Shown one piece after another: positions 29,349-39,217 of a stretch of 64,000 nt of DNA; the stretch's first letter is position 1; each line of letters opens with the position of its first letter. The notes beneath the pieces are model-generated. The model was not told where the DNA came from and did no database searches. It worked only from the letters and a program-made list of their open reading frames with translations. Origin of the DNA: Antarctobacter sediminis (GTDB lineage Bacteria > Pseudomonadota > Alphaproteobacteria > Rhodobacterales > Rhodobacteraceae); assembly GCF_019218285.1 (NCBI RefSeq), contig NZ_JAHUZG010000002.1:62001-126000 (forward strand), written 5' to 3'. The translations under genes and the position numbers were made by a program.

Positions 29349-29597
29349 TCAGCGGGCCGGTGCGTCCGACGCCGCGGGATTCACCGTCACGGGGGCATTC
29401 ACCGGATCAGTGGTCATGGATTGGCCCACGCCAATCACCACGACCATGCCAACGGCGATGAACAACGCCACCACCAGCCCCAGCGCCGAGGTCGCGGATC
29501 GCCGCGTCGTCGCATGGCGCACCTCGGGGTAATCCTCGGGTGTGTAATGGGTTTCATATTGCCGCAAGTTCGGCGCATCGGTCGTCTGGTAGGTCAT
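29349..29597 (-). CDS. small single-span membrane protein, 82 aa
   Basis: From ATG 29597, with GGAAAGGA upstream, it has a polar, Tyr-rich N-terminal third (QYETHYTPEDYPEVRH), one transmembrane helix (about residues 37-57, SALGLVVALFIAVGMVVVIGVG) and an Asn/Pro/Ala-rich tail. No family is recognised. It has its own terminator and the gene upstream is divergent, so it is probably a single transcription unit. Confidence 0.72.
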   Translation of the reverse strand: MTYQTTDAPNLRQYETHYTPEDYPEVRHATTRRSATSALGLVVALFIAVGMVVVIGVGQSMTTDPVNAPVTVNPAASDAPAR

Positions 29598-30009
29598 CTG
29601 CCTGTCCTTTCCTCCTGTGCGCCGAGCCACGGCGCCTGCACGAAGGACATGGCCCCGCACAGCCCGAACCGAAAGCCATCTCGGCCAATGGCCTGCCCCT
29701 TCGGTCTGTCGCCGCCGAAACAGGGGACGCCGCTCGGCGGGTTCCAGCGGAGAGGGTGCCAGAGGGCCTTCGGGGCGCTGGATTCCGCCCATGGCGAACC
29801 TGCGGCAAGGCGGGGTCCCGCCGAGACCCGACGCATCTTTACCTGCGCGCACACCGGGCCTATAAGGCGCGCAAGATGACGTACCCTGTGTTCATCATTC
29901 GAATTACATGCCCGGCGCTCTGAGGATACGAGCTGCCGGGACAAGGCGTTTGAGACGTCGCGCCGCCCCTTCTTCCTGACCGACACGACTGATTCAAAGG
30001 ACGCCACAA
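29598..30009. other. 412-base gene-free stretch upstream of ileS
   Basis: Open frames on the minus strand here are compositional shadows without ribosome sites. Apart from a promoter-like pair noted separately I see no T-box, hairpin or repeat. It lies between the divergent 82-residue gene and ileS and presumably holds both promoters. Confidence 0.6.
29838..29866 (+). promoter_or_regulatory. candidate sigma-70-type promoter for ileS
   Basis: TTTACC (29838-29843), a 17-base spacer and TATAAG (29861-29866) resemble -35 and -10 elements on the plus strand. Transcription would start near 29873, leaving a leader of about 137 bases before ileS. Found by eye only. Confidence 0.4.
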
Positions 30010-32928
30010 ATGTGCGCCGACACTCCTGACACGACCGCCGACTACAAGGACACTCTGTCCCTTCCGAAAACCGATTTCCCGATGCGCGCGGGCCTGCCCA
30101 AGCGCGAGCCCGCATGGCTGGAGCGTTGGGAAAAGATCGGCGTCTACGACCGCCTGCGCGCCAAGGCTGAGGGCCGCAAGCCCTTTACCCTGCATGACGG
30201 CCCGCCCTATGCCAACGGCCACCTGCACATCGGCCACGCGCTGAACAAGACGATCAAGGACATGATCGTCCGGTCGCACCAGATGATGGGGTTTGAATCG
30301 CGCTACGTGCCCGGATGGGACTGTCACGGTCTGCCCATCGAATGGAAGATCGAGGAACAGTACCGCAAGAAGGGCAAGAACAAGGACCAGGTGGATGTGG
30401 TCGACTTCCGGCAGGAATGCCGCAAGTTCGCCGAAGGCTGGGTCGATGTTCAGCGCGCCGAGTTCAAGCGCCTTGGCATAACCGGCAACTGGGACGATCC
30501 CTATCTGACCATGGCCTTTCACGCCGAACGCGTGATCGCGGAAGAATTCCAGAAGTTCCTGATGAACGGCACTCTGTATCAGGGCTCCAAACCCGTGATG
30601 TGGTCGCCGGTGGAAAAGACCGCGCTGGCCGAGGCCGAGGTCGAGTATCACGACAAGGAAAGCTTTACCATCTGGGTGAAGTTCAAGGTGCTGGGCGAGA
30701 GCGATCTGGCCGGGGCAAATGTCGTGATCTGGACCACCACGCCCTGGACCATCCCGTCGAACAAGGCGGTCGTCTATGGCGCGGATTATGCCTATGGCCT
30801 TTACGAGGTCACCGGCACGCCCGAGGAATGCTGGCTGAACGTGGGTGAGAAATTCATCCTCGCCGACAAGCTGGCCGCGCAGACCTTTGCCAAGGCACGC
30901 CTGAACGATGACCAATGGACCCGCGTCCGCGATGTGACGGCCGATGAACTGGCGGGCCTGAGCCTTGCCCACCCGCTGGCCGGGGCCGAAGGCGCGAATG
31001 GCGAATGGGACGACCCGCGCGACTTCCGCGCCGCCGATTTCGTCACCGACGAGGAAGGCACCGGTTTCGTCCACTGTGCGCCCAGCCACGGGATGGAGGA
31101 ATACGAGCTTTACCGCGAACTTGGGATGCTGGAGCAGGTCATCACCTACAACGTGATGGACGACGGCGGTTTCCGCGCCGACCTGCCCTTCTTTGGCGGC
31201 ACCTACATCCTTGACCGCAAGGGCAAGGAGGGCAATGCCAACAAGGCGGTGATCGACAAACTGGTCGAGGTCGGCGGCCTGATGGCGCGCGGCAAGATCA
31301 AGCACAGCTATCCGCATTCGTGGCGGTCCAAGGCACCGGTGATCTACCGCAACACGCCGCAGTGGTTTGCCGCCATCGACCGCCCCGTGGGCGACGATCA
31401 GGACGACCACGGCACCACGATCCGCGAACGCGCGCTGAAATCCATCAACGAACTGGTGAAGTTCACGCCCGTGTCGGGTCAGAACCGCCTGCGCTCGATG
31501 ATGGAGGCGCGCCCCGACTGGGTGCTGTCGCGCCAGCGCGCATGGGGGGTGCCGCTGACCTGCTTTACCAGAAAGGGCGCCCTGCCCACGGACCCGGATT
31601 TCCTGCTGCGCGACGCAGCCGTGAATGCCCGTATCTGCGAGGCATTCGAGGCAGAGGGCGCGGACGCATGGTACAAGGACGGCGCCAAGGAGCGCTTCCT
31701 TGGCGGCGACTACAATGCCGACGAGTGGGAGCAGGTCTTTGACGTGCTGGACGTGTGGTTCGACAGCGGCTCGACCCATGCCTTTGTGCTGCGCGACCGC
31801 GAAGACGGCACCGAGGACGGCATCGCCGACGTCTATATGGAGGGCACCGACCAGCATCGCGGCTGGTTCCATTCCTCCATGCTGCAAGCGTGTGGCACGC
31901 TGGGCCGCGCGCCCTATCGCAACGTGGTCACGCACGGGTTCACGCTGGACGAGAAGGGCAACAAGATGTCCAAATCGCTCGGCAATACCGTCGCGCCCGA
32001 GGATGTGGTCAAGCAATACGGTGCCGATATCCTGCGCCTCTGGGTGGCCCAGACCGACTACACCGCCGACCAGCGGATCGGACCGGAGATCCTGAAAGGC
32101 GTCGCCGACAGCTATCGCCGGTTGCGCAATACCATGCGCTACATGCTGGGCGCGGTCACGCATTTCTCCGAGGATCAGCGGGTGGAACCGGCGGAGATGC
32201 CGGAACTGGAACGCTATATCCTGCACCGTCTGGCCGAACTGGATCACACTGTGCGCGCGGGCTATGCGGCATTTGATTTCCAGGGTGTTTACCAACAGTT
32301 GTTCAACTTCTGCACCGTGGAACTGTCGGCCTTCTACTTCGACATCCGCAAGGACGCGCTGTATTGCGACGGCGACACGCTGCGCCGCCGCGCCGCGCGC
32401 ACGGTGATGGACCTGCTGTTCCACCGCCTGACCACATGGCTTGCACCCGTTCTGGTGTTCACCATGGAAGAGGTCTGGCTGGAACGGTTCCCGGGCGACG
32501 ACAGCTCGGTTCATTTGCAGGACATGCCGGACACGCCGAAGGACTGGCTGGACGAACCGCTTGCCGCCAAGTGGCAGATGGTGCGCCGCGCCCGCCGCGC
32601 TGTGACCGCCGCACTGGAGGTGCAGCGCACCGACAAGGTGATCGGCGCCTCGCTGGAGGCGGCCCCCACAGTGCATGTCCGCGACCCGGAAATGCTGGCC
32701 GCGCTGAAATCGGTCGCCTTCGAAGATGTCTGCATCACTTCGGACATCGTTCTCACCGGCGACCCGATGCCGGGCGAAGCCTTCCGCATGCCCGAAGTCG
32801 AGGGCGTCGGCGTGGTGTTTGAAAAGGCGGATGGCGAAAAATGCCAGCGCTGCTGGAAGATCCTGCCGGACGTGGGCACCCACGGCCACGCAGGCACCTG
32901 CAAGCGCTGCAACGACGCACTGGGCTGA
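30010..32928 (+). CDS. ileS: isoleucyl-tRNA synthetase
   Basis: It is 972 residues. Class I motifs are HLHIGHALNK (HIGH, near residue 77) and LDEKGNKMSKSLGNT (KMSKS, near 650). PGWDCHGLPIEW is the IleRS-type catalytic neighbour of HIGH, the editing domain has TPWTIPSNKA, and the C-terminus has a zinc-binding KCQRCW...CKRCND. The enzyme charges tRNA-Ile and hydrolyses mischarged Val-tRNA. The start has AAGGA 9 bases before it. A strong hairpin terminator follows directly after the stop. Confidence 0.98.
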   Translation: MCADTPDTTADYKDTLSLPKTDFPMRAGLPKREPAWLERWEKIGVYDRLRAKAEGRKPFTLHDGPPYANGHLHIGHALNKTIKDMIVRSHQMMGFESRYVPGWDCHGLPIEWKIEEQYRKKGKNKDQVDVVDFRQECRKFAEGWVDVQRAEFKRLGITGNWDDPYLTMAFHAERVIAEEFQKFLMNGTLYQGSKPVMWSPVEKTALAEAEVEYHDKESFTIWVKFKVLGESDLAGANVVIWTTTPWTIPSNKAVVYGADYAYGLYEVTGTPEECWLNVGEKFILADKLAAQTFAKARLNDDQWTRVRDVTADELAGLSLAHPLAGAEGANGEWDDPRDFRAADFVTDEEGTGFVHCAPSHGMEEYELYRELGMLEQVITYNVMDDGGFRADLPFFGGTYILDRKGKEGNANKAVIDKLVEVGGLMARGKIKHSYPHSWRSKAPVIYRNTPQWFAAIDRPVGDDQDDHGTTIRERALKSINELVKFTPVSGQNRLRSMMEARPDWVLSRQRAWGVPLTCFTRKGALPTDPDFLLRDAAVNARICEAFEAEGADAWYKDGAKERFLGGDYNADEWEQVFDVLDVWFDSGSTHAFVLRDREDGTEDGIADVYMEGTDQHRGWFHSSMLQACGTLGRAPYRNVVTHGFTLDEKGNKMSKSLGNTVAPEDVVKQYGADILRLWVAQTDYTADQRIGPEILKGVADSYRRLRNTMRYMLGAVTHFSEDQRVEPAEMPELERYILHRLAELDHTVRAGYAAFDFQGVYQQLFNFCTVELSAFYFDIRKDALYCDGDTLRRRAARTVMDLLFHRLTTWLAPVLVFTMEEVWLERFPGDDSSVHLQDMPDTPKDWLDEPLAAKWQMVRRARRAVTAALEVQRTDKVIGASLEAAPTVHVRDPEMLAALKSVAFEDVCITSDIVLTGDPMPGEAFRMPEVEGVGVVFEKADGEKCQRCWKILPDVGTHGHAGTCKRCNDALG

Positions 32929-32930
32929 AC

Positions 32931-32966
32931 AAAAGGGCCGGGATCCAGCAAGGACCCGGCCCTTTT
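32931..32966 (+). terminator. rho-independent terminator of ileS
   Basis: AAAAGGGCCGGG and CCCGGCCCTTTT make a 12-bp perfect stem with a 12-base loop, beginning 3 bases after the ileS stop; the right arm supplies the T-run. Confidence 0.92.
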
Positions 32967-33065
32967 CCCCGGACGGCCCCTGTGGCGGCCTGCCTCGTCG
33001 TGCGGCAACAGTTGCCCTTGCGTCAGGCAGCGGCTAGCCTTTGGTCAAAACGACCGAGGGACCAA

Positions 33066-33557
33066 ATGAAAAGACGTCATTTCCTGCTGGGTGCCTGCGC
33101 GCTTGTGCCTGCCTGTGGCATGATGCCGGGACAGGGGCTTGCCCTTGCGCCCAATTCCACACTGATCGTCACGCGCCACGCGGATCGCGATGGCGAAGAT
33201 CTGAACGCCCGTGGGAAAGAACGCGCGCGGGCGCTGGTCACAGCGGTCAAGGAGTTTGAGATCGACCTGATCTACAGCCCCGGCATCAAACGCAACCTCG
33301 ATACTGCCGCACCATTGTCCAAGGCGCGCGGACTGGTGGTGAACCGCCTGCCGCAAGAGGCACCGACCGGCGGGCTGGTGCAAAACGGCGCCGGCAAGAC
33401 GCTGATCTGGATTGGCAACAAGGGCAACATCGCAACGATCTGGGAAGATCTGGGCCTGCCGGAACCGATGCCAATCGAATATGGCGATCTGCATATCGTT
33501 CGGGCCGACGCGCAGGGCCGCGTGACCGTCGAACGTCGGCGCTATGGCCCCCGGTAA
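33066..33557 (+). CDS. exported histidine-phosphatase-fold lipoprotein
   Basis: It is 163 residues. The N-terminus MKRRHFLLGACALVPACGM has a twin-Arg start, a hydrophobic core and a possible lipobox (VPAC), so it is exported and perhaps lipid-anchored. IVTRHADRDGEDLNARGKER is the RHG-like motif of the phosphoglycerate-mutase superfamily with the nucleophilic His, and SPGIKRNLDTAAPL supplies the conserved Arg. The region where the second catalytic His should lie reads IWIGNKGNIATIW, without His. It may be a non-catalytic or altered member. It is 100 bases after the ileS terminator. Confidence 0.8.
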   Translation: MKRRHFLLGACALVPACGMMPGQGLALAPNSTLIVTRHADRDGEDLNARGKERARALVTAVKEFEIDLIYSPGIKRNLDTAAPLSKARGLVVNRLPQEAPTGGLVQNGAGKTLIWIGNKGNIATIWEDLGLPEPMPIEYGDLHIVRADAQGRVTVERRRYGPR

Positions 33558-33594
33558 CGCACAGGACCGGCTGTCATCACCACGCGCGGGCCGA

Positions 33595-34197
33595 TCAGAT
33601 CAGCCCGCGATCCCGGCCGATCATCGCCGCATGGGTGCGATTGCGCGCCTCCAGCTTGCGGCTGAGCGTCTTGACATGCAGCTTGACGGTCACTTCTTGC
33701 AGGTCGAGGTCGCGGGCGATTTCCTTGTTGGACTTCCCCTCGCAGATGCCGCCAAGCACTTCTTGTTCGCGCCGGGTCAGCGGGCTTTGCCCCTCGGCCG
33801 AGTCGGATTTCATAAACTCGATCGGGGTATAGATCTCTCCGGCGGCCATGAAACGCGCCGCCGTCAATAACGATCGCGCGCTCAGGGTCTTGGGGATGAA
33901 CCCCTGCGCCCCGGCCTTGAGCGCCGCTGTGGCCACATCGCGCGTGGCACTACCGGACAGGATCGCCACCGGGCGCCCCTCATTCGCGGCGCGCATCCGC
34001 TCCAACCCTTCCAGCCCGTTCATGCCGGGCATGTTGTAGTCCAGCAGGACAAGGTCAAAGCTGCCGCTGCTGCGCGCCATGGTCACCGCGTCCTGTAACG
34101 TGGCAACGGTTCGCACCTCTTCGACATCGGAGCCGTCAAGGTACGCGGCAATCGTATCCCGAACCAGGTCATGATCATCGGCAACAAGAATTCTCAT
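33595..34197 (-). CDS. LuxR-family (NarL/FixJ-type) response regulator
   Basis: It is 200 residues. The receiver domain has the acidic pair DD (residues 7-8), phosphoacceptor Asp53 in LLDYNMPG, and the conserved Lys in GFIPKTL near 105. The C-terminal helix-turn-helix (about 137-195) carries LTRREQEVLGGICEGKSNKEIAR, the GerE/LuxR signature. It should bind DNA once phosphorylated. It is divergent from a hybrid histidine kinase whose Hpt domain is the obvious phosphodonor. Confidence 0.93.
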   Translation of the reverse strand: MRILVADDHDLVRDTIAAYLDGSDVEEVRTVATLQDAVTMARSSGSFDLVLLDYNMPGMNGLEGLERMRAANEGRPVAILSGSATRDVATAALKAGAQGFIPKTLSARSLLTAARFMAAGEIYTPIEFMKSDSAEGQSPLTRREQEVLGGICEGKSNKEIARDLDLQEVTVKLHVKTLSRKLEARNRTHAAMIGRDRGLI

Positions 34198-34467
34198 TGG
34201 TTACTTGCCTTCTGTGTCCGGCACGCGCCCCACGTGCATCGGCCGGATGTCCATTCAAGACATCCCCTGCATGAAAAGATATAGAAACCTGTATATTTTA
34301 CCAGATCCAGTCGGTGTAAGGGTTAACCATACGTCACCTCCCCCTTGCACAAGCCCCGCTGGCCCGCTTTGCTTTGCGGACCATCAGGGAAAACACACAA
34401 ACCGCATGACCACCCGCCTGCCGACCGTCACGATTGATACATCCCGGCCCCTGCCGGGTAGCATCGC

Positions 34468-37077
34468 ATGACCCCCCCCACGGAAAAGGCCAGCCGCTGG
34501 CGGCTTTGGGCCGCCCGCCTGCCAAACTGGCTGGCGGGCGGGGTCATCGTTCTGATCGTGGCGGCCATCGCGATCCTTGTTCTGGACCTTCAGCAACAGA
34601 CGCGGCGGCTGGCGGCTTCTGCGGCGGACAACATGCAATGGACGCTCGGGCAGGCCGAGGTCGAGCTGATGGCGCTGGAAATCGCGGCCTTGCACGCGGC
34701 CCAGGGCGAAGGTTCCCTGTCCGAGGTCCGGCTGCGGTATGACATCTTTTTCAGCCGGATCGACACGCTGACACAAAGCCACCGCTTTGCCGAGCTTTTG
34801 ATGATCGGCGTCATGCCGGACCGCATCAAGGAAATCACCCGGTTCCGCGATCAGTGGCTGCCCCTGATCGACGGCCCGGACGCCGAACTTGCCGAAGCCC
34901 TGCCGCGTTTGGCGACTGACGCAAGTTTTGCCCGCGGCGCGGTCCGGGACACGACACTGGCCGGGGTCGAACATTTCTCGCAACTGGGCTTTGAACAGCG
35001 TGACAGCCTTGGCAAAAGCATGGTGCGGGTCGGTGTGCTGACCATGGCGCTGGTGGCCATGCTGGTCGTGCTGGCACTAATGATGTTCCGGCTTGCCCGC
35101 AACAGCGATGCGGAGGCGCGGGCCAATCGCGAAACGCGGGAACGGATCGAAACCATCCTGTCCACCTCACTGGACGCGGTTGTCGTTTCCGATGCCGCGG
35201 GGCGGATCGTGGATTACAACGGCGCGGCCGAGCGGATCTTTGGGTATGAACGCAGCGCGGTGATCGGGGCCGACATGGCCACGTTGATCGTTCCGGCACA
35301 TTTCCGCGACGCGCATCGGCGTGGGATGGCGCGGTTCCGTCAGGGCGGCGCTCCGCGCGTCATCGGCAAGGGCATCGTGCAACTGGACGCCCAGCGCCGC
35401 GATGGCACGGTCTTTCCCGTCGATCTTTCGCTTGCACAGGCCCACAGTCCCGAGGGCGAGATCTATATCGCCTTTATGCGCGACATCTCGGACCGGGTCC
35501 GCAGCGAGGCCGAGCTGAAACGCGCCCGTGACCGCGCCATCGCTGGCGAAAAGCAAAAGGCGGAACTCTTGGCCGTCATGAGCCACGAGATGCGGACACC
35601 GCTGAATGGCATGCTGGGCACTCTGGAGCTTGTCGACGAACAGGTTCTGGACAGCCGTCACCAACGCTATTTGCGGATCGTCCGCGACTCGGGGCGGATC
35701 CTGCTGCGCCACGTGAACGACGTTCTGGACATCTCACGGCTGGACGCGGGCAAGATGACATTGTCCAAGACCGCCTTTGACCTGATCGCCCTTCTGGAAG
35801 ACGTGATCGACAACCAGCGAGAGCACGCCCGCGCACGGGGCAACCGCATCGTCCTTGTGCCGCCCAACCCCGAGCTGCATCGGGTTCACGGCGATCCCGA
35901 CCGGCTGCGTCAGATCCTGCTGAACCTCGTCGGAAACGCCGTCAAATTCACCCGAAACGGGCGGATCACCATCGAGGCCGATTGCGCCGACGGGCTGGAC
36001 CCGGTGGAACTGCGGGTAACCGATACGGGGATTGGCATCGCCGAAGAGGATCTGGACCGGATCTTCGAAGATTTCGTCACCATCGACAGCACCTATGGCC
36101 GCAGCACCTCGGGCACGGGCCTTGGCCTTGGCATCTCGCGGCGGCTGGCAACCATCCTTGGCGGCGAGTTGGGCGTGGAAAGCGAACCGGGGGATGGCAG
36201 CATCTTCTGGCTGCGGCTGCCTCTGGCCCCGCCGGAACATCGCGACCTGCCGCCACCCGCGCTGGATCAGGTCGCGCCCGCCGCGCTTCCGCCAGCCAGC
36301 CGTATCCTGCTGGTCGAAGACAACGAAACCAACCGGCTGGTGGGGCAAGACCTGCTGGAACACGACGGACACCGCGTATCGACCGCCGTCAGCGGCGAGG
36401 CCGCGCTGAGTGTCCTTGCAACACAGCGCTTTGACGTGGTCATGATGGACATTTCGATGCCGGGCATGGACGGCATCGACGCCTCGCGCGCGTTGCGCGC
36501 CGGGGGTGGGCTGAACGCCGACACGCCAGTTGTGGCCACCACCGCTCACGCCCTGCCCCAAGAGGTGCAGGCCTTTTACGGCGCGGGAATGCAGGCGGTC
36601 CTGATCAAACCGCTGACGCTGGATGCCATTCGGCGGACCTTGAACGAGGTTCTGCTGGGCGGGGGCAAGGCGACGCCCGAGATCCCCAAAACCTTGCCGC
36701 CGGATGGCCCCCTGATCGATCGGGGGCATCTGGACTCGATGCGGCGGGACCTTCCGATGGGGCGCTTGCAGGAATTGCACGATCGCTTTCAGCAAGAGCT
36801 TGGCGGCTTTGTTGCCGCTCTGCCGGGGATGATCGACGGGATCGACGGGATCGGCGACGATTTTGGTCCGCTGGCCGCCGAGGCACATCGCATGGCAGGA
36901 ACCGCCGGACTGTTGGGGGCGACGCGACTGACGGCACAATTGCGCCTGTTACAGGAAGAGGCGCGCGCCAGAGACCGCGCGGCTGTCGCTTCCCGTCAAG
37001 CCGCGGTCGCGACCTGCTGGCAGGCCACGCAAGAGGCGCTGGCCAGTGAAACCGGAGCCGCCGCAACCCTCCGCTGA
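34468..37077 (+). CDS. hybrid sensor histidine kinase (PAS-HisKA-HATPase-REC-Hpt)
   Basis: It is 869 residues. Two transmembrane helices (about 22-42 and 190-215) enclose a ~150-residue periplasmic sensor of unknown ligand. A PAS domain follows (ERIETILSTSLDAVVVSDA near 230), then HisKA with VMSHEMRTPLNG (phospho-His about 373), HATPase_c with N box NLVGNAVKF and G boxes DTGIGI and GTGLGLGI, a receiver with Asp661 in VMMDISMPGMDG, and an Hpt domain with His807 in EAHRMAGTAG. All four phosphorelay sites are intact. The divergent LuxR regulator is the likely output. Confidence 0.93.
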   Translation: MTPPTEKASRWRLWAARLPNWLAGGVIVLIVAAIAILVLDLQQQTRRLAASAADNMQWTLGQAEVELMALEIAALHAAQGEGSLSEVRLRYDIFFSRIDTLTQSHRFAELLMIGVMPDRIKEITRFRDQWLPLIDGPDAELAEALPRLATDASFARGAVRDTTLAGVEHFSQLGFEQRDSLGKSMVRVGVLTMALVAMLVVLALMMFRLARNSDAEARANRETRERIETILSTSLDAVVVSDAAGRIVDYNGAAERIFGYERSAVIGADMATLIVPAHFRDAHRRGMARFRQGGAPRVIGKGIVQLDAQRRDGTVFPVDLSLAQAHSPEGEIYIAFMRDISDRVRSEAELKRARDRAIAGEKQKAELLAVMSHEMRTPLNGMLGTLELVDEQVLDSRHQRYLRIVRDSGRILLRHVNDVLDISRLDAGKMTLSKTAFDLIALLEDVIDNQREHARARGNRIVLVPPNPELHRVHGDPDRLRQILLNLVGNAVKFTRNGRITIEADCADGLDPVELRVTDTGIGIAEEDLDRIFEDFVTIDSTYGRSTSGTGLGLGISRRLATILGGELGVESEPGDGSIFWLRLPLAPPEHRDLPPPALDQVAPAALPPASRILLVEDNETNRLVGQDLLEHDGHRVSTAVSGEAALSVLATQRFDVVMMDISMPGMDGIDASRALRAGGGLNADTPVVATTAHALPQEVQAFYGAGMQAVLIKPLTLDAIRRTLNEVLLGGGKATPEIPKTLPPDGPLIDRGHLDSMRRDLPMGRLQELHDRFQQELGGFVAALPGMIDGIDGIGDDFGPLAAEAHRMAGTAGLLGATRLTAQLRLLQEEARARDRAAVASRQAAVATCWQATQEALASETGAAATLR

Positions 37078-37159
37078 ACCACGCGGGCTGTGGGGACAAA
37101 GGGTTGATCGGCCCTGCCTCCTGCCCCTAAACACAGGGGCCATTTCGACAGGAGCCCCC

Positions 37160-38671
37160 ATGTCCAACCCGCTATATGACGCGCTGCTCGGTCATCAGTC
37201 CGAAAACGAAACGGTTTTCCTGTATCTGCCCGATGGCAGAGAGATCAGCTATGCCGGGTTCACCGCCCGGGTGGCGCAATTTGCCGGGGCCTTGCGGGCA
37301 ATGGATCTGGCCCCCGGCGACCGGCTGGCCATGCAGGTCGAGAAAAGTGCCGACGCGCTGGCGCTGGTCTTCGGCTGCATTCAGGCGGGCGTGATCTTTT
37401 TGCCGCTGAACACCGGCTACACCGCCGAGGAAATCGCCTATTTCGTCGAAAACTCGGGCGCGCGCGTGCTGATCTGCGATCCGTCCCGGATCGACAGGCT
37501 GTCCGCCGTCGCCCAAGGGTGCGGCGCGGAATGCGAAACGCTGGGAACAGACGGCACCGGGACACTGGCCGCTCGCGCCGATGCCGCACCGCCCAAAGCC
37601 CCGGTCGAACCGCGCGACAGCGATGACATCGCCGCCTTTCTATATACGTCGGGCACCACGGGCCGGTCCAAGGGCGCGATGTTGAGCCAGGACAACCTGC
37701 TGTCCAACGCGCTGACGCTGGTGGATCACTGGCAATTCACCCGCGATGACGTGCTGTTGCACGCGCTGCCGATCTTTCACACCCACGGGCTGTTCGTGGC
37801 GACCAATGTGATCCTTGCCGCGGGCGGGGCGATGGTACTGTTCCCGAAACTCGACGCCGGCGCGCTGATCGACTGGATGCCCAAGGCCACCAGCCTGATG
37901 GGCGTGCCCACCTTCTACACGCGCCTGCTGGACAATCCGCGTTTCGACAAGGCGGTGACCGCGAACATGCGGCTGTTCATATCGGGTTCCGCCCCCTTGC
38001 TGGCCGAAACGCACCGCCAGTTCGAGGCCCGCACCGGCCATCGCATCCTTGAACGCTATGGCATGACCGAAACCAACATGAACACCTCCAACCCCTATGA
38101 CGGTGACCGACGGGCGGGCACCGTTGGCCTGCCCCTGCCCGGGGTCGAGGCCAAGGTCTGCGACGAGGCGGGCGCGGAATTGCCGCGTGGTGAGATCGGC
38201 ACGCTGGAGGTGCGCGGGCCAAACGTGTTCAAGGGCTATTGGCAAATGCCGGAAAAGACCGCCGCGGAACTGCGCGAGAACGGTTTTTTCATCACAGGCG
38301 ACCTCGCCGTGATGAGCGAGGACGGCTATGTGACCATCGTCGGACGCGGCAAGGATCTTATCATCTCGGGCGGGTTCAACATCTATCCCAAAGAGATCGA
38401 GGAACTGCTGGATGCCCAGCCCGGCGTTCTGGAGTCTGCCGTGGTCGGCGTGCCGCATCCGGATTTCGGCGAGACGCCGGTGGCGGTGATCGTGCCTTTG
38501 CCGGGCGAAGCCCCGGACCTTGACGCCATCGGCACCGAGGTCGCAGCCAAGCTGGCCCGGTTCAAGCATCCCCGCCACATGGAACTGATGCAGGCCCTGC
38601 CCCGCAACACCATGGGCAAGGTGCAAAAGGCGGCGCTGCGCGACCAGTTCGCGGATCTGTTCCTAGGTTGA
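37160..38671 (+). CDS. matB: malonyl-CoA synthetase (MatB-type acyl-CoA ligase)
   Basis: It is 503 residues, the same length class as rhizobial MatB, from ATG 37160 with AGGAG upstream. ANL-family motifs: LYTSGTTGRSKGAMLS (P-loop, near 160), ERYGMTETNMN (A5), FITGDLAVMSEDGYV (A7) and the final NTMGKVQKAALR with catalytic Lys. HALPIFHTHGLFVATN also fits malonate-activating members. It activates malonate with ATP and CoA. No malonyl-CoA decarboxylase or malonate transporter adjoins. Its 3' end overlaps tsaA by 9 bases, convergently. Confidence 0.85.
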   Translation: MSNPLYDALLGHQSENETVFLYLPDGREISYAGFTARVAQFAGALRAMDLAPGDRLAMQVEKSADALALVFGCIQAGVIFLPLNTGYTAEEIAYFVENSGARVLICDPSRIDRLSAVAQGCGAECETLGTDGTGTLAARADAAPPKAPVEPRDSDDIAAFLYTSGTTGRSKGAMLSQDNLLSNALTLVDHWQFTRDDVLLHALPIFHTHGLFVATNVILAAGGAMVLFPKLDAGALIDWMPKATSLMGVPTFYTRLLDNPRFDKAVTANMRLFISGSAPLLAETHRQFEARTGHRILERYGMTETNMNTSNPYDGDRRAGTVGLPLPGVEAKVCDEAGAELPRGEIGTLEVRGPNVFKGYWQMPEKTAAELRENGFFITGDLAVMSEDGYVTIVGRGKDLIISGGFNIYPKEIEELLDAQPGVLESAVVGVPHPDFGETPVAVIVPLPGEAPDLDAIGTEVAAKLARFKHPRHMELMQALPRNTMGKVQKAALRDQFADLFLG

Positions 38672-39160
38672 GACCCCGGGCTTGGCGCGCGCTTGCACCG
38701 CGTAGGAACAGCGGTAGGGCTTGATGTCCAACAGCGGCGTGCCGTTCAGACAGTCAAGACCACGCACCCGCAACACCGGCCCATCACGCGCCAGCAGCCG
38801 CACCATAGAGGTGCCGATCGGGTTCGGCCTCAGGGGCGAACGCAGCGAGAACGTGCCGCGGGTCTGACCATCCGCCTTGGGGCTTTGCGTCAGCAGATCG
38901 CGTCGCGCTTCGTGTAGCCAGTACAGCAGTTCGATCTGATCGAACTGTTCGATCCCGTCCAGCGCCGGCGCGTAGACGGTATCAAGCATCACCTGACATT
39001 CCGGTCCATGGTCCGGGTCGCCCTGCCGCGGGCAATCGGCGCGGACATGGAAAGGGGTTTCGATCCTGCCGATGAACCGCAGCCCCGCATCACTGGCGGC
39101 CGGAAATTCGGCCGCAGTTTCGCCGGGGCGGATCTGATCTCGATGAACGGATGTGGACAT
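38663..39160 (-). CDS. tsaA: tRNA (t6A37)-N6-methyltransferase (TsaA/TrmO)
   Basis: It is 165 residues. RFIGRIETPFH opens the domain and the family signature SLRSPLRPNPIGTSMVRLL lies near residue 108, followed by VRGLDCLNGTPLLDIKPY. The fold is a small beta barrel using SAM to methylate t6A in tRNA-Thr. An upstream ATG at 39202 gives a poorer N-terminus; I prefer 39160. Confidence 0.9.
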   Translation of the reverse strand: MSTSVHRDQIRPGETAAEFPAASDAGLRFIGRIETPFHVRADCPRQGDPDHGPECQVMLDTVYAPALDGIEQFDQIELLYWLHEARRDLLTQSPKADGQTRGTFSLRSPLRPNPIGTSMVRLLARDGPVLRVRGLDCLNGTPLLDIKPYRCSYAVQARAKPGVST

Positions 39161-39217
39161 ATGGGCAGAGTGCCCGGCGCGCCGTCCCTTTGCCAGAGAC
39201 ATTATTGGCGCAGGCCG

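Noticed and set aside
29860-32889. 1009-codon minus-strand frame
   Set aside because: Antisense to ileS, with HIGH, KMSKS and zinc motifs on the plus strand.
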